From NCBI GenBank assembly GCA_016291405.1, contig JAEEXG010000008.1, positions 1 to 64,000 of the forward strand: DNA of 64,000 bases, given 5' to 3'. The notes beneath the pieces were generated by a model. It was not told where the DNA came from. It searched no databases and saw only the letters and a program-made list of their open reading frames with translations. Positions 1 to 9,745 of the stretch are shown here, piece by piece (the stretch's first letter is position 1; each line of letters begins with the position of its first letter). This DNA comes from Lachnospiraceae bacterium. Its GTDB lineage: Bacteria > Bacillota > Clostridia > Lachnospirales > Lachnospiraceae. The position numbers and the translations under genes were made by a program.

Positions 1-225
1 TATGAAAAAGGCTTTAGCGCTTACATAAACGGAAAAGAAACTACTATTAATAAAGTAGACTATGGCTTTATGGCAGTCCTTGCCCCGGAGGGCGAATCAA
101 CCATCGAATTTAAATACGAGCCTTCCCTTTATAAAGAAGGTAGACTATTCTCCCTCGCGGGAGTTATAATGCTCATAGTTTTATTAATCTTTATGCGCGA
201 TAAAAAAATCCAAAATTCCCCTTGA
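1..225 (+). CDS. C-terminal fragment of YfhO-like membrane protein (5' truncated by window)
   Basis: Open frame 1 from window start, YEKGFSAYINGKETTINKVDYGFMAVLAPEGESTIEFKYEPSLYKEG + TM helix, stop TGA 223-225; resembles the YfhO family C-terminus. Confidence 0.65.
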   Translation, partial: YEKGFSAYINGKETTINKVDYGFMAVLAPEGESTIEFKYEPSLYKEGRLFSLAGVIMLIVLLIFMRDKKIQNSP

Positions 226-250
226 CGAAGCAGGGGCGATATGGTAAAGT
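222..250 (+). promoter_or_regulatory. Sigma-A promoter for rpmG-secE-nusG (TTGACG-N17-TAAAGT)
   Basis: TTGACG 222-227, 17-nt spacer, TAAAGT 245-250. Confidence 0.6.
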
Positions 251-326
251 AATCGAGCAAAGAGATTTTAGGCTCTTTTTTTTATGTTAAAATTTTTAGA
301 TTATATATACGCGGAGGGACAATTTT

Positions 327-476
327 ATGCGTACAAAGATTACATTGGCATGTACAGAATGCAAACAGCGTAACTACAATACTACCAAGGATAAGAAGAC
401 ACATCCTGATCGTATGGAAACAAAGAAATACTGCAGATTCTGCAAGAAGCACACATTACACAAAGAAACAAAATAA
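327..476 (+). CDS. rpmG: 50S ribosomal protein L33 (zinc-ribbon form)
   Basis: [49 protein letters not shown], two CxxC pairs, RBS ggaggg; too short for the ORF track. Confidence 0.95.
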   Translation: MRTKITLACTECKQRNYNTTKDKKTHPDRMETKKYCRFCKKHTLHKETK

Positions 477-506
477 TCCGATCCGTACAAAGAGAAGGAG
501 CTTATC

Positions 507-707
507 ATGGCAGATTCCAATAAGAAAGAGAATAAACCCGGATTTTTTAAAACAGTTTCAGTTGAATTCAAGAAGATTGTTTGGCCTTCCAAAGAATCTG
601 TATTCAGACAGTCTGTTGCTGTTACGGCAATTGCTATCGTAGTAGGAATCCTTATTACCGTATTCGATTTCCTTATTCAGTACGGTATTAACTTTATCAC
701 ACAGTAA
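507..707 (+). CDS. secE: Preprotein translocase subunit SecE
   Basis: 66 aa, single TM, between rpmG and nusG. Confidence 0.93.
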   Translation: MADSNKKENKPGFFKTVSVEFKKIVWPSKESVFRQSVAVTAIAIVVGILITVFDFLIQYGINFITQ

Positions 708-721
708 AGTGGAGGCAATCT

Positions 722-1240
722 ATGGCAGAAGCTAACTGGTATGTAGCACATACCTATTCCGGATATGAAAACAAAGTGAAGGTTACACTTGAAAAAACTA
801 TTGCTAACCGTCACCTTGAAAACGAAATCCTTGAAGTAAGAGTTCCTCTTCAGGACGTAGTTGAAATGAAGGATGGCGTACGCAAGACTTCACAGAAGAA
901 AATGTTCCCCGGATATGTTTTGGTAAAGATGATCATGAACGACGACACATGGTATATCGTTAGAAATACTCGTGGTGTTACAGGTTTCGTTGGTCCCGGA
1001 TCCAAGCCGGTTCCTCTTACCGAAGCAGAGATGAAGCCCTTGGGCATTCGTATGGAGAATGTTTCTGTTGACTTTAAAGAAGGCGACACAATCGCTGTTG
1101 TTGCAGGTGTTTGGAAAGACACAGTCGGTGTTGTTACACGTATGGATTACAACAAGCAGACAGCAACAATCAATGTTGAGCTCTTCGGACGTGAAACACC
1201 TGTTGAAATCAGTTTCGCCGAAGTTCGCGCAATGAACTAA
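722..1240 (+). CDS. nusG: Transcription termination/antitermination factor NusG
   Basis: WYVAHTYSGYENKVK N-terminus and KOW C-terminus. Confidence 0.97.
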   Translation: MAEANWYVAHTYSGYENKVKVTLEKTIANRHLENEILEVRVPLQDVVEMKDGVRKTSQKKMFPGYVLVKMIMNDDTWYIVRNTRGVTGFVGPGSKPVPLTEAEMKPLGIRMENVSVDFKEGDTIAVVAGVWKDTVGVVTRMDYNKQTATINVELFGRETPVEISFAEVRAMN

Positions 1241-1350
1241 TTAAGATATTTATAGCCTAGGCTTTAAATATAGAACCACTAACGTGGGAGTGTCTCCGGA
1301 TTCCCCGGATAAAAGACGCGCCTAACCACATAAATATTAGGAGGTGCCAA
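1241..1350 (+). promoter_or_regulatory. Structured rplK (L11) leader candidate
   Basis: Nested pairings: GTGTCT/AGACGC enclosing CCGG/CCGG, and GTGG/CCAC outside; precedes the rplK RBS. Confidence 0.45.
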
Positions 1351-1776
1351 ATGGCAAAGAAAGTAGAAGGTTATATCAAATTACAGATCGCTGCCGGCAA
1401 AGCAACACCTGCTCCCCCTGTTGGACCTGCACTTGGTCAGCACGGTGTAAACATCGTTGAGTTTACAAAGCAGTTCAATGCTAAGACAGCAGACATGGGC
1501 GACACAATCGTGCCCGTTATCATCACAGTATATGCAGACAGAAGCTTTAGTTTCATCACAAAGACTCCCCCTGCAGCAGTACTTATCAAGAAGGCTTGTA
1601 ACATTAAATCAGGTTCAGGCGTTCCCAACAAGACAAAGGTAGCTCAGATTTCAAAGGCTAAGCTTAAAGAAATTGCTGAAATCAAGATGAAAGATCTTAA
1701 CGCAGCAAGCCTTGAAGCAGCTATGAGCATGATCGCAGGAACATGCAGAAGCATGGGCGTAACAGTAGAAGAATAA
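1351..1776 (+). CDS. rplK: 50S ribosomal protein L11
   Basis: [35 protein letters not shown]. Confidence 0.98.
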   Translation: MAKKVEGYIKLQIAAGKATPAPPVGPALGQHGVNIVEFTKQFNAKTADMGDTIVPVIITVYADRSFSFITKTPPAAVLIKKACNIKSGSGVPNKTKVAQISKAKLKEIAEIKMKDLNAASLEAAMSMIAGTCRSMGVTVEE

Positions 1777-1800
1777 TAAGAGCTTAGGAGGATATTTAAA

Positions 1801-2490
1801 ATGAAACATGGTAAGAAATATGTTGAAGCAGCTAAGCTCGTAGATCGTTCTCAGTATTATGAGACAGCTGAAGCAATCGCTTTAGTTAAGAAGACAGCTA
1901 CTGCTAAGTTTGATGAAACAGTTGAATTACATTTAAGAACAGGTTGTGACGGACGTCATGCTGAACAGCAGATCCGTGGCGCAGTTGTTCTTCCCAACGG
2001 AACAGGTAAGACCGTTAAGGTTTTGGTTTTCGCTAAAGGACCCAAGGTTGACGAAGCTTTGGCAGCCGGTGCAGATTACGCAGGCGGAGACGAACTTATT
2101 CCCAAGATTCAGAACGAAGGATGGCTTGATTTCGACGTTGTTGTAGCAACACCTGATATGATGGGCGTTGTTGGACGTCTTGGTAAAGTTTTGGGACCTA
2201 AGGGATTAATGCCCAACCCCAAGGCCGGTACAGTAACAATGGACGTTACAAAGGCTGTTAACGATATTAAGGCTGGTAAGATTGAATACCGTCTTGATAA
2301 GGCTAACATCATCCACGTTCCCGTAGGTAAGGCTTCTTTCACAGAAGAACAGCTTACACAGAACTACAATGCACTTATGGATGCTATCTTAAAGGCTAAG
2401 CCCGCTGCATTAAAGGGTCAGTACATTAAGTCAGCTACATTGACAACAACAATGGGCCCCGGCGTACGTATGAGCGTTGCAAAGTTCTAA
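1801..2490 (+). CDS. rplA: 50S ribosomal protein L1
   Basis: [16 protein letters not shown]1 signature. Confidence 0.98.
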   Translation: MKHGKKYVEAAKLVDRSQYYETAEAIALVKKTATAKFDETVELHLRTGCDGRHAEQQIRGAVVLPNGTGKTVKVLVFAKGPKVDEALAAGADYAGGDELIPKIQNEGWLDFDVVVATPDMMGVVGRLGKVLGPKGLMPNPKAGTVTMDVTKAVNDIKAGKIEYRLDKANIIHVPVGKASFTEEQLTQNYNALMDAILKAKPAALKGQYIKSATLTTTMGPGVRMSVAKF

Positions 2491-2502
2491 TCAATTAAAT
2501 AG

Positions 2503-2531
2503 TTGACACTTATTAATATATGTGTTAATTT
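2503..2531 (+). promoter_or_regulatory. Promoter of rplJL (TTGACA-N17-TAATTT)
   Basis: TTGACA 2503-2508, 17-nt spacer, TAATTT 2526-2531. Confidence 0.6.
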
Positions 2532-2536
2532 ATACA

Positions 2537-2650
2537 AGGCCGAAGACAGTAGGTGAAGGATTTAACCTTCGTAAGATGACCGCCTACCGAGGAACCAGTA
2601 AGTATTGTTATTTACACCTCTCTGTCTTTAGGCAGAGAGGTTTTCTTTTA
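2537..2650 (+). ncRNA. Ribosomal protein L10 leader (cis-regulatory RNA)
   Basis: GCCGAAGACAGTAGGTG...CCGCCTACCGAGGAA core plus downstream terminator, directly upstream of rplJ. Confidence 0.85.
2617..2650 (+). terminator. L10-leader attenuator terminator
   Basis: CCTCTCTGTCTTTAGGCAGAGAGG followed by TTTTCTTTT. Confidence 0.85.
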
Positions 2651-2696
2651 TACAGAAATACTTCCTGTTCGGCAAATTTTATAAGGAGGTAAGAAA

Positions 2697-3329
2697 ATGG
2701 CTAGTGCTAATCAGTCTATCAAAGACGCAAAGGCCGCAATTGTTGCTGAGATTTCTGAACAGATCAAAGACGCTGAATCAATCGTAGTTGTTGACTACAG
2801 AGGTCTTACAGTTGCTCAGGATACTGCTCTCAGAAAAGCATTCCGTGAAGAAGGTGTTACATACAAGGTTTACAAGAACACATTCATCACAAGCGCAATT
2901 AAAGGCACAGCATTCGAGTCTATCGGTGAATACCTTGAAGGACCTACAGCTATCGCTATCGGCAGAGCTGATGCTACAGCTCCCGCTAGAGTACTTGGTA
3001 AGTTCGTTAAGGAAGCAGATAAGCTTGAAATCAAAGGTGGCGTTGTAGAAGGAACACTTTACGACGCAAAGGGAATCACAGCTATCGCAGCAATCCCTTC
3101 AAGAGACGAGTTACTCTCCAAGTTGCTTGGAAGCTTACAGTCTCCTATTACAAACTTCGCTCGTGTTATGAATCAGTTGGCAGAAAAAGGTGGCGCATCC
3201 GCTACAGCTAACGAAGCACCTGTAGAAGCAAAAGAAGAAGCTCCCGCTGAGGAAGCAAAGGCAGAAGCACCTGCAGAAGCTCCTGTAGAAGAAGCTAAGG
3301 CAGAAGCAGAAGCAACAACAGAGGCGTAA
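2697..3329 (+). CDS. rplJ: 50S ribosomal protein L10 with Ala/Glu-rich C-terminal tail
   Basis: L10 core (DYRGLTVAQDTALRKAFREEGVTYKVYKNTF) plus acidic tail; located after L10 leader. Confidence 0.96.
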   Translation: MASANQSIKDAKAAIVAEISEQIKDAESIVVVDYRGLTVAQDTALRKAFREEGVTYKVYKNTFITSAIKGTAFESIGEYLEGPTAIAIGRADATAPARVLGKFVKEADKLEIKGGVVEGTLYDAKGITAIAAIPSRDELLSKLLGSLQSPITNFARVMNQLAEKGGASATANEAPVEAKEEAPAEEAKAEAPAEAPVEEAKAEAEATTEA

Positions 3330-3378
3330 GCTCTCAAACATGACATTAACAATTTTTAATTAAATGGAGGATTTTAAA

Positions 3379-3750
3379 ATGGCTAAATTAACAGCTCAGG
3401 AACTCATTGATGCTATCAAAGAGTTATCCGTTATGGAATTAAATGACTTAGTAAAAGCTTGTGAAGAAGAATTCGGCGTATCTGCAGCAGCAGGCGTTGT
3501 AGTTGCAGCAGCAGGTCCTGCAGCAGCAGCTGAAGAAAAGAGTGAATTCGACGTTGAACTTACAGAAGTTGGCGCTGAAAAGGTTAAGGTTATCAAGGTT
3601 GTACGTGAAGCTACAGGTCTTGGACTTAAGGAAGCAAAGGATCTTGTTGAAGCAGCTCCCAAGGTAATTAAGGAAGCAGCTGCTAAGGCTGATGCTGAAG
3701 CATTAAAGAAGTCTCTTGAAGAAGCTGGCGCTAAGGTTACTCTTAAGTAA
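3379..3750 (+). CDS. rplL: 50S ribosomal protein L7/L12
   Basis: [34 protein letters not shown]; start moved from 3364 to 3379 because ggagg at 3366-3370 is the RBS. Confidence 0.97.
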   Translation: MAKLTAQELIDAIKELSVMELNDLVKACEEEFGVSAAAGVVVAAAGPAAAAEEKSEFDVELTEVGAEKVKVIKVVREATGLGLKEAKDLVEAAPKVIKEAAAKADAEALKKSLEEAGAKVTLK

Positions 3751-3774
3751 TTTTACCCCTTATAAAGAATTTAA

Positions 3775-3812
3775 AGCTCATGTCGTAAGACATGAGCTTT
3801 TTATTTTGCTAT
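3775..3812 (+). terminator. Terminator after rplL
   Basis: AAAGCTCATGTCGTAAGACATGAGCTTTTTATTTT. Confidence 0.85.
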
Positions 3813-3814
3813 AT

Positions 3815-4258
3815 TTACCATTGATGAGTGATAAGATAATGCGTCAGATTGTGACGGGTGTGAACATAGGGAATTCTGTTAGGATAGTAGTTTATCATCA
3901 TGTAGATAAAGTATATTAAAGTAATTGCCAAAACAGCTATCAATAGAAAGTCTGTAATTTTATACCTTTTTCCGATTATGTATCTTGTGATAAAAAGCCA
4001 GATTAAAAAGGCTAACCACAAAACGCCCATTGCGTTAATTGTTATGGCTTCTTGAAACCGAAATGAAAGTAAATATTTCATTGACCGTGTGATTCCGCAT
4101 CCCGGGCAGGGGAGACCGAATACCAATACAAAGGGACAGGCGGAGCCAAAGAAATAAATGGTGGTAAACCTGTACACCAAATACGCCAAAACCGCAATCC
4201 AATAATCTTTTATATCGTTAAAAATCCTATGGCCTATCGCCTTTATTTTTTCTTTCAT
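3815..4258 (-). CDS. DUF2752 family membrane protein
   Basis: CPFVLVFGLPCPGCGITRSMKYLL motif; ATG at 4258 (MKEKIK) chosen over the 4297 track start. Confidence 0.75.
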   Translation of the reverse strand: MKEKIKAIGHRIFNDIKDYWIAVLAYLVYRFTTIYFFGSACPFVLVFGLPCPGCGITRSMKYLLSFRFQEAITINAMGVLWLAFLIWLFITRYIIGKRYKITDFLLIAVLAITLIYFIYMMINYYPNRIPYVHTRHNLTHYLITHQW

Positions 4259-4299
4259 AGACACAATTATATAGTAAAAATATTTCTTTGCATACAAAC

Positions 4300-4348
4300 T
4301 TATCCACAGGGGAAAAATAAAATAGATTTTTTTGAATAATTATCCACA
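4300..4348 (+). promoter_or_regulatory. Two perfect DnaA-box consensus sites (TTATCCACA) 40 bp apart
   Basis: TTATCCACA at 4300-4308 and 4340-4348, same orientation, intergenic. Confidence 0.5.
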
Positions 4349-4415
4349 AAGAACTTGATTAAGAAAGAGTTTCTTGGTAACCTAATAAAAAGAAGACTCA
4401 TACGGGGGTATAGTT

Positions 4416-4790
4416 ATGGACGAATTTCAACAGAATAATTTTACGGAAGGTGAGGCTCCGAAGGCACCCAATGCCCCAACCTTTGAAAGAGAGGCGGCAC
4501 CTTCATACAACGGTACACCGAGCAACACACCGGTATATACCGAAGAACCTGTTTCTTTGGGAACATGGATTGGAATGTTACTTTTGGGATTTGTCCCTTG
4601 TGTGAATTTGATAATGCTTTTTGTTTGGGCTTTTTCTGAAGGAAAGAAATCACGTCAGAACTGGGCGAGAGCAAGTCTTATTGTAACAGCCATCGGCGTG
4701 GCGCTTTACTTCATTTTTATACTTGTATTCGGAGCTGCATTTGTTGCGGCGGTTTCTTCAAACTTATCGGATTTACAAGGATATATGTAA
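4416..4790 (+). CDS. Hypothetical membrane protein, two TM helices
   Basis: 124 aa, Pro-rich N-terminus then WIGMLLLGFVPCVNLIMLFVWAF and SLIVTAIGVALYFIFILVFG. Confidence 0.7.
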   Translation: MDEFQQNNFTEGEAPKAPNAPTFEREAAPSYNGTPSNTPVYTEEPVSLGTWIGMLLLGFVPCVNLIMLFVWAFSEGKKSRQNWARASLIVTAIGVALYFIFILVFGAAFVAAVSSNLSDLQGYM

Positions 4791-4796
4791 GATTTA

Positions 4797-4830
4797 AGCC
4801 TCCTTTAAAAGAAGGAGGCTTTTTATATGT
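4797..4830 (+). terminator. Intrinsic terminator
   Basis: AAGCCTCCTTTAAAAGAAGGAGGCTTTTTAT. Confidence 0.85.
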
Positions 4831-4851
4831 TTAGATTAAAGGAAGAATAAA

Positions 4852-5733
4852 ATGTGGATTGCAGATAACTGGAAAGATTATGAAATATTGGATACATCCG
4901 ACGGCGAAAAGCTTGAAAGATGGGGTAAATATATCTTGCTTCGCCCAGATCCCCAGGTTATTTGGAAAAGCGATAAAAAGAATAAAAACTGGAAATCCTT
5001 AAACGGCCACTATCACAGAAGTTCTAAAGGCGGTGGCGAATGGGAATTCTTTGACCTTCCTAACGAGTGGCAGATTTCCTATGCTAATGGCGCTAAGTTT
5101 AACTTAAAGCCTTTTGCTTTTAAACATACAGGATTGTTTCCTGAGCAGGCGGTTAACTGGGATTGGTTTTCTTCTATAATAAAGAGAGAAAAAGAAACAA
5201 ACCCCGATAAGCCCATTAAGGTATTAAACCTCTTTGCCTATACAGGCGGCGCAACTATTGCGGCTTCTTTAGCCGGAGCTGAAGTAACTCACGTTGATGC
5301 TTCAAAAGGAATGGTTCAATGGGCCAAAGAAAATGCCGAAGTCTCAGGCCTTAAAGATGCAAAGATAAGATGGCTTGTGGATGACTGCGTAAAGTTTGTT
5401 GAAAGAGAAATCCGTCGCGGTAATAAATACGATGCAATTATTATGGATCCCCCTTCGTACGGAAGAGGACCTAAAGGAGAAATCTGGAAGATAGAAGAAA
5501 GCATCTATCCCTTTGTGGAGCTTTGCGAACAGATTCTTTCCGATGATGCTGTTTTCTTTCTTATAAACAGTTACACAACAGGACTTCAGCCCGCTGTTTT
5601 ATCCTATATGATAAACATGGCAATAAACAAAAAACACAAAGGTGTTGTGAAAGCCGATGAAATCGGAATACCGGTAACTGAAACAGGCCTTGTGCTTCCC
5701 TGCGGTGCCAGCGGAAGATGGATGAAAGAATAA
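4852..5733 (+). CDS. Class I SAM-dependent (rRNA) methyltransferase, RlmI/YccW-like
   Basis: VLNLFAYTGGATIAASLAGAEVTHVDASKGMVQWAKEN and MDPPSYGRGPKGE motifs. Confidence 0.85.
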   Translation: MWIADNWKDYEILDTSDGEKLERWGKYILLRPDPQVIWKSDKKNKNWKSLNGHYHRSSKGGGEWEFFDLPNEWQISYANGAKFNLKPFAFKHTGLFPEQAVNWDWFSSIIKREKETNPDKPIKVLNLFAYTGGATIAASLAGAEVTHVDASKGMVQWAKENAEVSGLKDAKIRWLVDDCVKFVEREIRRGNKYDAIIMDPPSYGRGPKGEIWKIEESIYPFVELCEQILSDDAVFFLINSYTTGLQPAVLSYMINMAINKKHKGVVKADEIGIPVTETGLVLPCGASGRWMKE

Positions 5734-5757
5734 ATTAAAAAAATTTTAAAATAGGGG

Positions 5758-5786
5758 TTGCTTTTTACATTGATTTGTAGTAATAT
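5758..5786 (+). promoter_or_regulatory. Promoter of the S10 superoperon (TTGCTT-N17-TAATAT)
   Basis: TTGCTT 5758-5763, 17-nt spacer, TAATAT 5781-5786. Confidence 0.6.
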
Positions 5787-5792
5787 AGCACT

Positions 5793-6091
5793 TGCTGTGG
5801 CATAGATAGCTATGAAGCGTGAGGTTGCTGCAGGTGGTAAGTACAATATCACATGCAGGTTTTCCGTGGAGCGAATGTCAAGTTTAAGAAACTGACGACA
5901 AGGTCACTGTACAAAGCAACTGTCTACAATATAGTAGAAACGACGTGCTAATGTCGCTTGCTTTGATTGAGAAGAATACAGCTTATGTGTTCTTCAAAAT
6001 TTTTGAGCATGCAGGACACGCACGGGAGAGTGTACAGTCGCCACTTGTCGTACTTAGCTTTCTAAAGTACGAAAAGGAGGAGACTTTTTTT
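5793..6091 (+). ncRNA. Long structured leader of rpsJ operon (S10-leader candidate)
   Basis: ~300 nt untranslated between promoter and rpsJ ATG; hairpins such as GTCAAGTTTaagAAACTGAC and CGTACTTAGctttCTAAAGTACG next to the SD. Confidence 0.6.
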
Positions 6092-6403
6092 ATGGCAAGT
6101 CAAGTAATGAGAATCACACTCAAGGCATATGATCATCAGTTGGTTGATGCATCTGCCAAGAAAATCATCGAGACCGTTAAAAAGAACGGATCTCAGGTAA
6201 GTGGACCTGTTCCGCTTCCTACTAAAAAGGAAGTTGTAACAATTCTTCGTGCTGTTCATAAGTACAAAGATTCCAGAGAACAGTTCGAACAGAGAACCCA
6301 CAAGAGACTCATCGATATCATTACACCTACACCTAAGACTGTCGAGGCACTTCAGAGATTAGAAATGCCTGCAGGTGTAAGCATCGATATCAAGATGAAA
6401 TAA
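6092..6403 (+). CDS. rpsJ: 30S ribosomal protein S10
   Basis: [31 protein letters not shown]; start 6092 after aaaggaggag; the track start 5945 reads into the leader. Confidence 0.97.
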   Translation: MASQVMRITLKAYDHQLVDASAKKIIETVKKNGSQVSGPVPLPTKKEVVTILRAVHKYKDSREQFEQRTHKRLIDIITPTPKTVEALQRLEMPAGVSIDIKMK

Positions 6404-6484
6404 GTAACACATTAATTAAGAAACAAACCTCTACACTAGAATGAATGCGAATGCATTCCGCTGTAGACAAAAGGAGGAAAACAA

Positions 6485-7168
6485 ATGAAAAAAGCTATAT
6501 TAGCTACAAAAGTCGGAATGACTCAAATCTTCAATGAAGACGGATCATTAGTACCCGTTACTGTACTTCAGGCAGGCCCTTGTGTTGTAACACAGGTTAA
6601 GACAGTTGAAAACGATGGTTATGAAGCTGTTCAGGTTGGTTTTGCTGAGAAGAAAGAAAGAATCATCAACAAAGATGCTAACGGCAAGAAAGAATATGTT
6701 CATGCTCATGGCGTAAACAAGGCTATGAAGGGACACTTCGACAAGGCCGGCACTACTACAAAGAGATACGTAAGAGAGTTTAAACTTGAAAACGTAAGCG
6801 ACTATGCACTTGGCGCTGAAATCAAGGCTGACATCTTCGCAGCAGGCGATAAGATCGATGCTACCGCTATTTCAAAGGGTAAAGGATTCCAGGGCGCAAT
6901 CAAGAGATTAGGTCAGCACAGAGGACCTATGAAGCATGGTTCCAAGTTCCATCGTCACCAGGGTTCCAACGGTGCATGTTCTTCACCCAGCCGTGTATTC
7001 AAGGGAAAAGGAATGCCCGGTCATATGGGACACGTAAAGGTTACAGTTCAGAACCTTGAAGTAGTAAGAGTTGATGCTGAAAATAACCTTTTACTTGTTA
7101 AGGGTGCAGTACCCGGACCCAAGAAAGCCTTGGTTACAATCAAAGAAACCGTTAAGGCTAACGCTTAA
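6485..7168 (+). CDS. rplC: 50S ribosomal protein L3
   Basis: [16 protein letters not shown], synteny. Confidence 0.98.
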   Translation: MKKAILATKVGMTQIFNEDGSLVPVTVLQAGPCVVTQVKTVENDGYEAVQVGFAEKKERIINKDANGKKEYVHAHGVNKAMKGHFDKAGTTTKRYVREFKLENVSDYALGAEIKADIFAAGDKIDATAISKGKGFQGAIKRLGQHRGPMKHGSKFHRHQGSNGACSSPSRVFKGKGMPGHMGHVKVTVQNLEVVRVDAENNLLLVKGAVPGPKKALVTIKETVKANA

Positions 7169-7194
7169 TAAAGATCGGAAGGAGGACCATTAAG

Positions 7195-7815
7195 ATGGCA
7201 AAAGTAGCTGTTTATAATATGGAAGGCAAGGAAGTTGAAAAGATCGACTTAAGCGATGCAGTATTCGGTGTAGAAGTTAACGAACATCTCGTACACATGG
7301 CTGTCGTACAACAGCTTGCAAATAATCGTCAGGGAACACAGAAAGCAAAGACACGTTCTGAAGTTTCCGGTGGCGGAAGAAAACCTTGGAGACAGAAAGG
7401 AACCGGACATGCTCGTCAGGGTTCAACAAGATCTCCTCAGTGGACAGGAGGCGGTGTTGTATTCGCTCCCGTTCCCAGAGACTATTCCTTCAAGCTTAAC
7501 AAGAAGGAAAAGAGAGCAGCTTTACAGTCAGCTCTTACAAGCCGTTTACAGGCTGACAAGTTAATCGTTGTAAATGAACTTAAGCTTGATGAAATCAAGA
7601 CAAAGAACTTTGCAAACGTAATGAAGAACTTAAAGGTTGAAAAGGGACTTGTTGTTTTGGCAGATAACGATGCTAACGTTGTTCTTTCAGCTAAGAACGT
7701 AGCAAATGTTGATACAACACTTGTAAACCAGATCAACGTATATGACATCATGAAGGGCGGCACCATTGTTCTTACAAAGGACGCAGCCAAGAAGATCGAG
7801 GAGGTGTACGCATAA
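7195..7815 (+). CDS. rplD: 50S ribosomal protein L4
   Basis: [29 protein letters not shown]. Confidence 0.98.
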   Translation: MAKVAVYNMEGKEVEKIDLSDAVFGVEVNEHLVHMAVVQQLANNRQGTQKAKTRSEVSGGGRKPWRQKGTGHARQGSTRSPQWTGGGVVFAPVPRDYSFKLNKKEKRAALQSALTSRLQADKLIVVNELKLDEIKTKNFANVMKNLKVEKGLVVLADNDANVVLSAKNVANVDTTLVNQINVYDIMKGGTIVLTKDAAKKIEEVYA

Positions 7816-8114
7816 TGGCAGCAATTCAGTACTATGACGTAATCCTTAAGCCTGTACTTACTGAAAAGTCTATGGCAGGCATGGGTGAGAAAAAATACAC
7901 ATTCCTTGTACACACTGATGCAAACAAGACTCAGATCAAGGAAGCTGTTGAAAAAATGTTCGCAGGAACAAAGGTTAAGCGCGTAAACACAGTTAACTAT
8001 GACGGAAAGTCAAAGAGACGTGGCGCTACAGTAGGTAAGACAGCAGCAACAAAGAAGGCAGTAGTTTGGTTAACAGAAGACAGCAAGGATATCGAAATCT
8101 TTGCAGGTTTATAA
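7815..8114 (+). CDS. rplW: 50S ribosomal protein L23
   Basis: [14 protein letters not shown], overlaps rplD stop. Confidence 0.97.
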   Translation: MAAIQYYDVILKPVLTEKSMAGMGEKKYTFLVHTDANKTQIKEAVEKMFAGTKVKRVNTVNYDGKSKRRGATVGKTAATKKAVVWLTEDSKDIEIFAGL

Positions 8115-8175
8115 GATAGGCCTTCACACTATACGCAATAAAGCGTGATAACAAATAATCAAAGGAGATAAAGAA

Positions 8176-9018
8176 ATGGGAATTAAGACATATAACCCCT
8201 ATACACCCTCCAGAAGAAACATGACCGGTTCAGACTTTGCTGAAATCACAAAGAAGACACCTGAAAAGAGCCTTTGTGTAAGCCTTGCAAAGACAGCCGG
8301 ACGTAACAATCAGGGTAAGATCACCGTAAGACACATCGGTGGTGGTAATAAGAAGAAATACAGAATCGTAGACTTCAAGAGATTGAAGGATGGCATCCCT
8401 GCAAAGGTAGTTGGCATCGAATACGATCCTAACAGAACAGCAAACATTGCACTTATCTGCTATGCAGACGGTGAAAAGTCATACATCCTTGCTCCCGAAG
8501 GACTCAAGGTTGGCATGAAGATCATGAACGGTGCGCAGGCCGAAGTTAGAATCGGTAACTGCTTACCCCTTTCAGAAATCCCGATCGGTACTGAAGTTCA
8601 CAACGTAGAACTTTATCCCGGCAAGGGCGGACAGCTTGTTCGTTCAGCTGGTAACTCAGCTCAGTTGCTCGCTAAAGAAGGTAAGTACGCAACACTTCGT
8701 CTTCCTTCAGGCGAAATGAGAATGGTTCCCATCGTATGCCGTGCTACAGTTGGTACAGTTGGTAACGTTGATCACAGCCTTGTTAATATCGGTAAAGCCG
8801 GACGTAAGCGTCACATGGGCATCAGACCTACAGTTCGTGGTTCTGTAATGAACCCCAACGACCATCCTCATGGTGGTGGTGAAGGTAAGTGTGGTATCGG
8901 TCGTCCCGGTCCCAGCACTCCTTGGGGCAAGCCTGCACTTGGTCTTAAGACACGTAAGGCTAAGAAGGCTTCTAACAAGCTCATCGTAAGAAGACGTAAC
9001 GGTAAGGCTATTAAATAA
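8176..9018 (+). CDS. rplB: 50S ribosomal protein L2
   Basis: [26 protein letters not shown]. Confidence 0.98.
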   Translation: MGIKTYNPYTPSRRNMTGSDFAEITKKTPEKSLCVSLAKTAGRNNQGKITVRHIGGGNKKKYRIVDFKRLKDGIPAKVVGIEYDPNRTANIALICYADGEKSYILAPEGLKVGMKIMNGAQAEVRIGNCLPLSEIPIGTEVHNVELYPGKGGQLVRSAGNSAQLLAKEGKYATLRLPSGEMRMVPIVCRATVGTVGNVDHSLVNIGKAGRKRHMGIRPTVRGSVMNPNDHPHGGGEGKCGIGRPGPSTPWGKPALGLKTRKAKKASNKLIVRRRNGKAIK

Positions 9019-9035
9019 TTCAGGAGGATAGATAA

Positions 9036-9317
9036 ATGGCTAGATCAATTAAAAAAGGACCTTTCGCAGATGCAAGCCTTCTTAAGAAGGTTGATGCAAT
9101 GAATGCAGCCGGACAGAAGCAGGTTATCAAGACTTGGTCCCGTCGTTCAACAATCTTCCCTTCATTTGTAGGACACACGATTGCTGTTCACGACGGACGT
9201 AAGCACGTTCCGGTATATGTAACAGAAGACATGGTTGGACATAAACTTGGTGAATTCGTAGCTACCAGAACCTTCAGAGGTCACGGTAAAGACGAAAAGA
9301 AGTCTAAAGTAAAGTAA
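9036..9317 (+). CDS. rpsS: 30S ribosomal protein S19
   Basis: [19 protein letters not shown]. Confidence 0.98.
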   Translation: MARSIKKGPFADASLLKKVDAMNAAGQKQVIKTWSRRSTIFPSFVGHTIAVHDGRKHVPVYVTEDMVGHKLGEFVATRTFRGHGKDEKKSKVK

Positions 9318-9344
9318 GAGGCAATTTGAAAGGAGGACACATCT

Positions 9345-9731
9345 ATGGCAAAAGGACATAGATCTCAAATTAAGAGAGAAAGAAATGCACAGAAAGATAC
9401 AAGACCTTCAGCAAAATTGTCTTACGCTAGAATTTCGGTTCAGAAGGCTTGTTTCGTATTAGATGCCATCAGAGGAAAAGATGCAAAGACAGCTCTTGCT
9501 ATTCTTACATATAATCCCAGATATGGTTCAAGTATCATTAAGAAATTGTTGGAGTCAGCTATTGCAAACGCAGAAAACAATAACGGTATGAACGCTGACA
9601 ACCTTTACGTAGCAGCATGCTTCGCTAACAAAGGACCCACAATGAAGAGAGTAAGACCCCGTGCACAGGGCCGCGCTTACAGAATTGAAAAGCGTATGAG
9701 CCACATCACAATCGTGCTGGATGAAAGATAG
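9345..9731 (+). CDS. rplV: 50S ribosomal protein L22
   Basis: [25 protein letters not shown]. Confidence 0.98.
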   Translation: MAKGHRSQIKRERNAQKDTRPSAKLSYARISVQKACFVLDAIRGKDAKTALAILTYNPRYGSSIIKKLLESAIANAENNNGMNADNLYVAACFANKGPTMKRVRPRAQGRAYRIEKRMSHITIVLDER

Positions 9732-9745
9732 GAGGAGCAAAAAAG

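Noticed and set aside
259-283. AAAGAG-attttagg-CTCTTTTTTTT upstream of rpmG as an attenuator
   Set aside because: Stem of only 6 A/U-rich pairs with an 8-nt loop; too weak to claim.
5945-6091. N-terminal extension of S10 in the ORF track
   Set aside because: Non-S10 sequence overlapping the structured leader; a canonical SD and ATG exist at 6092.
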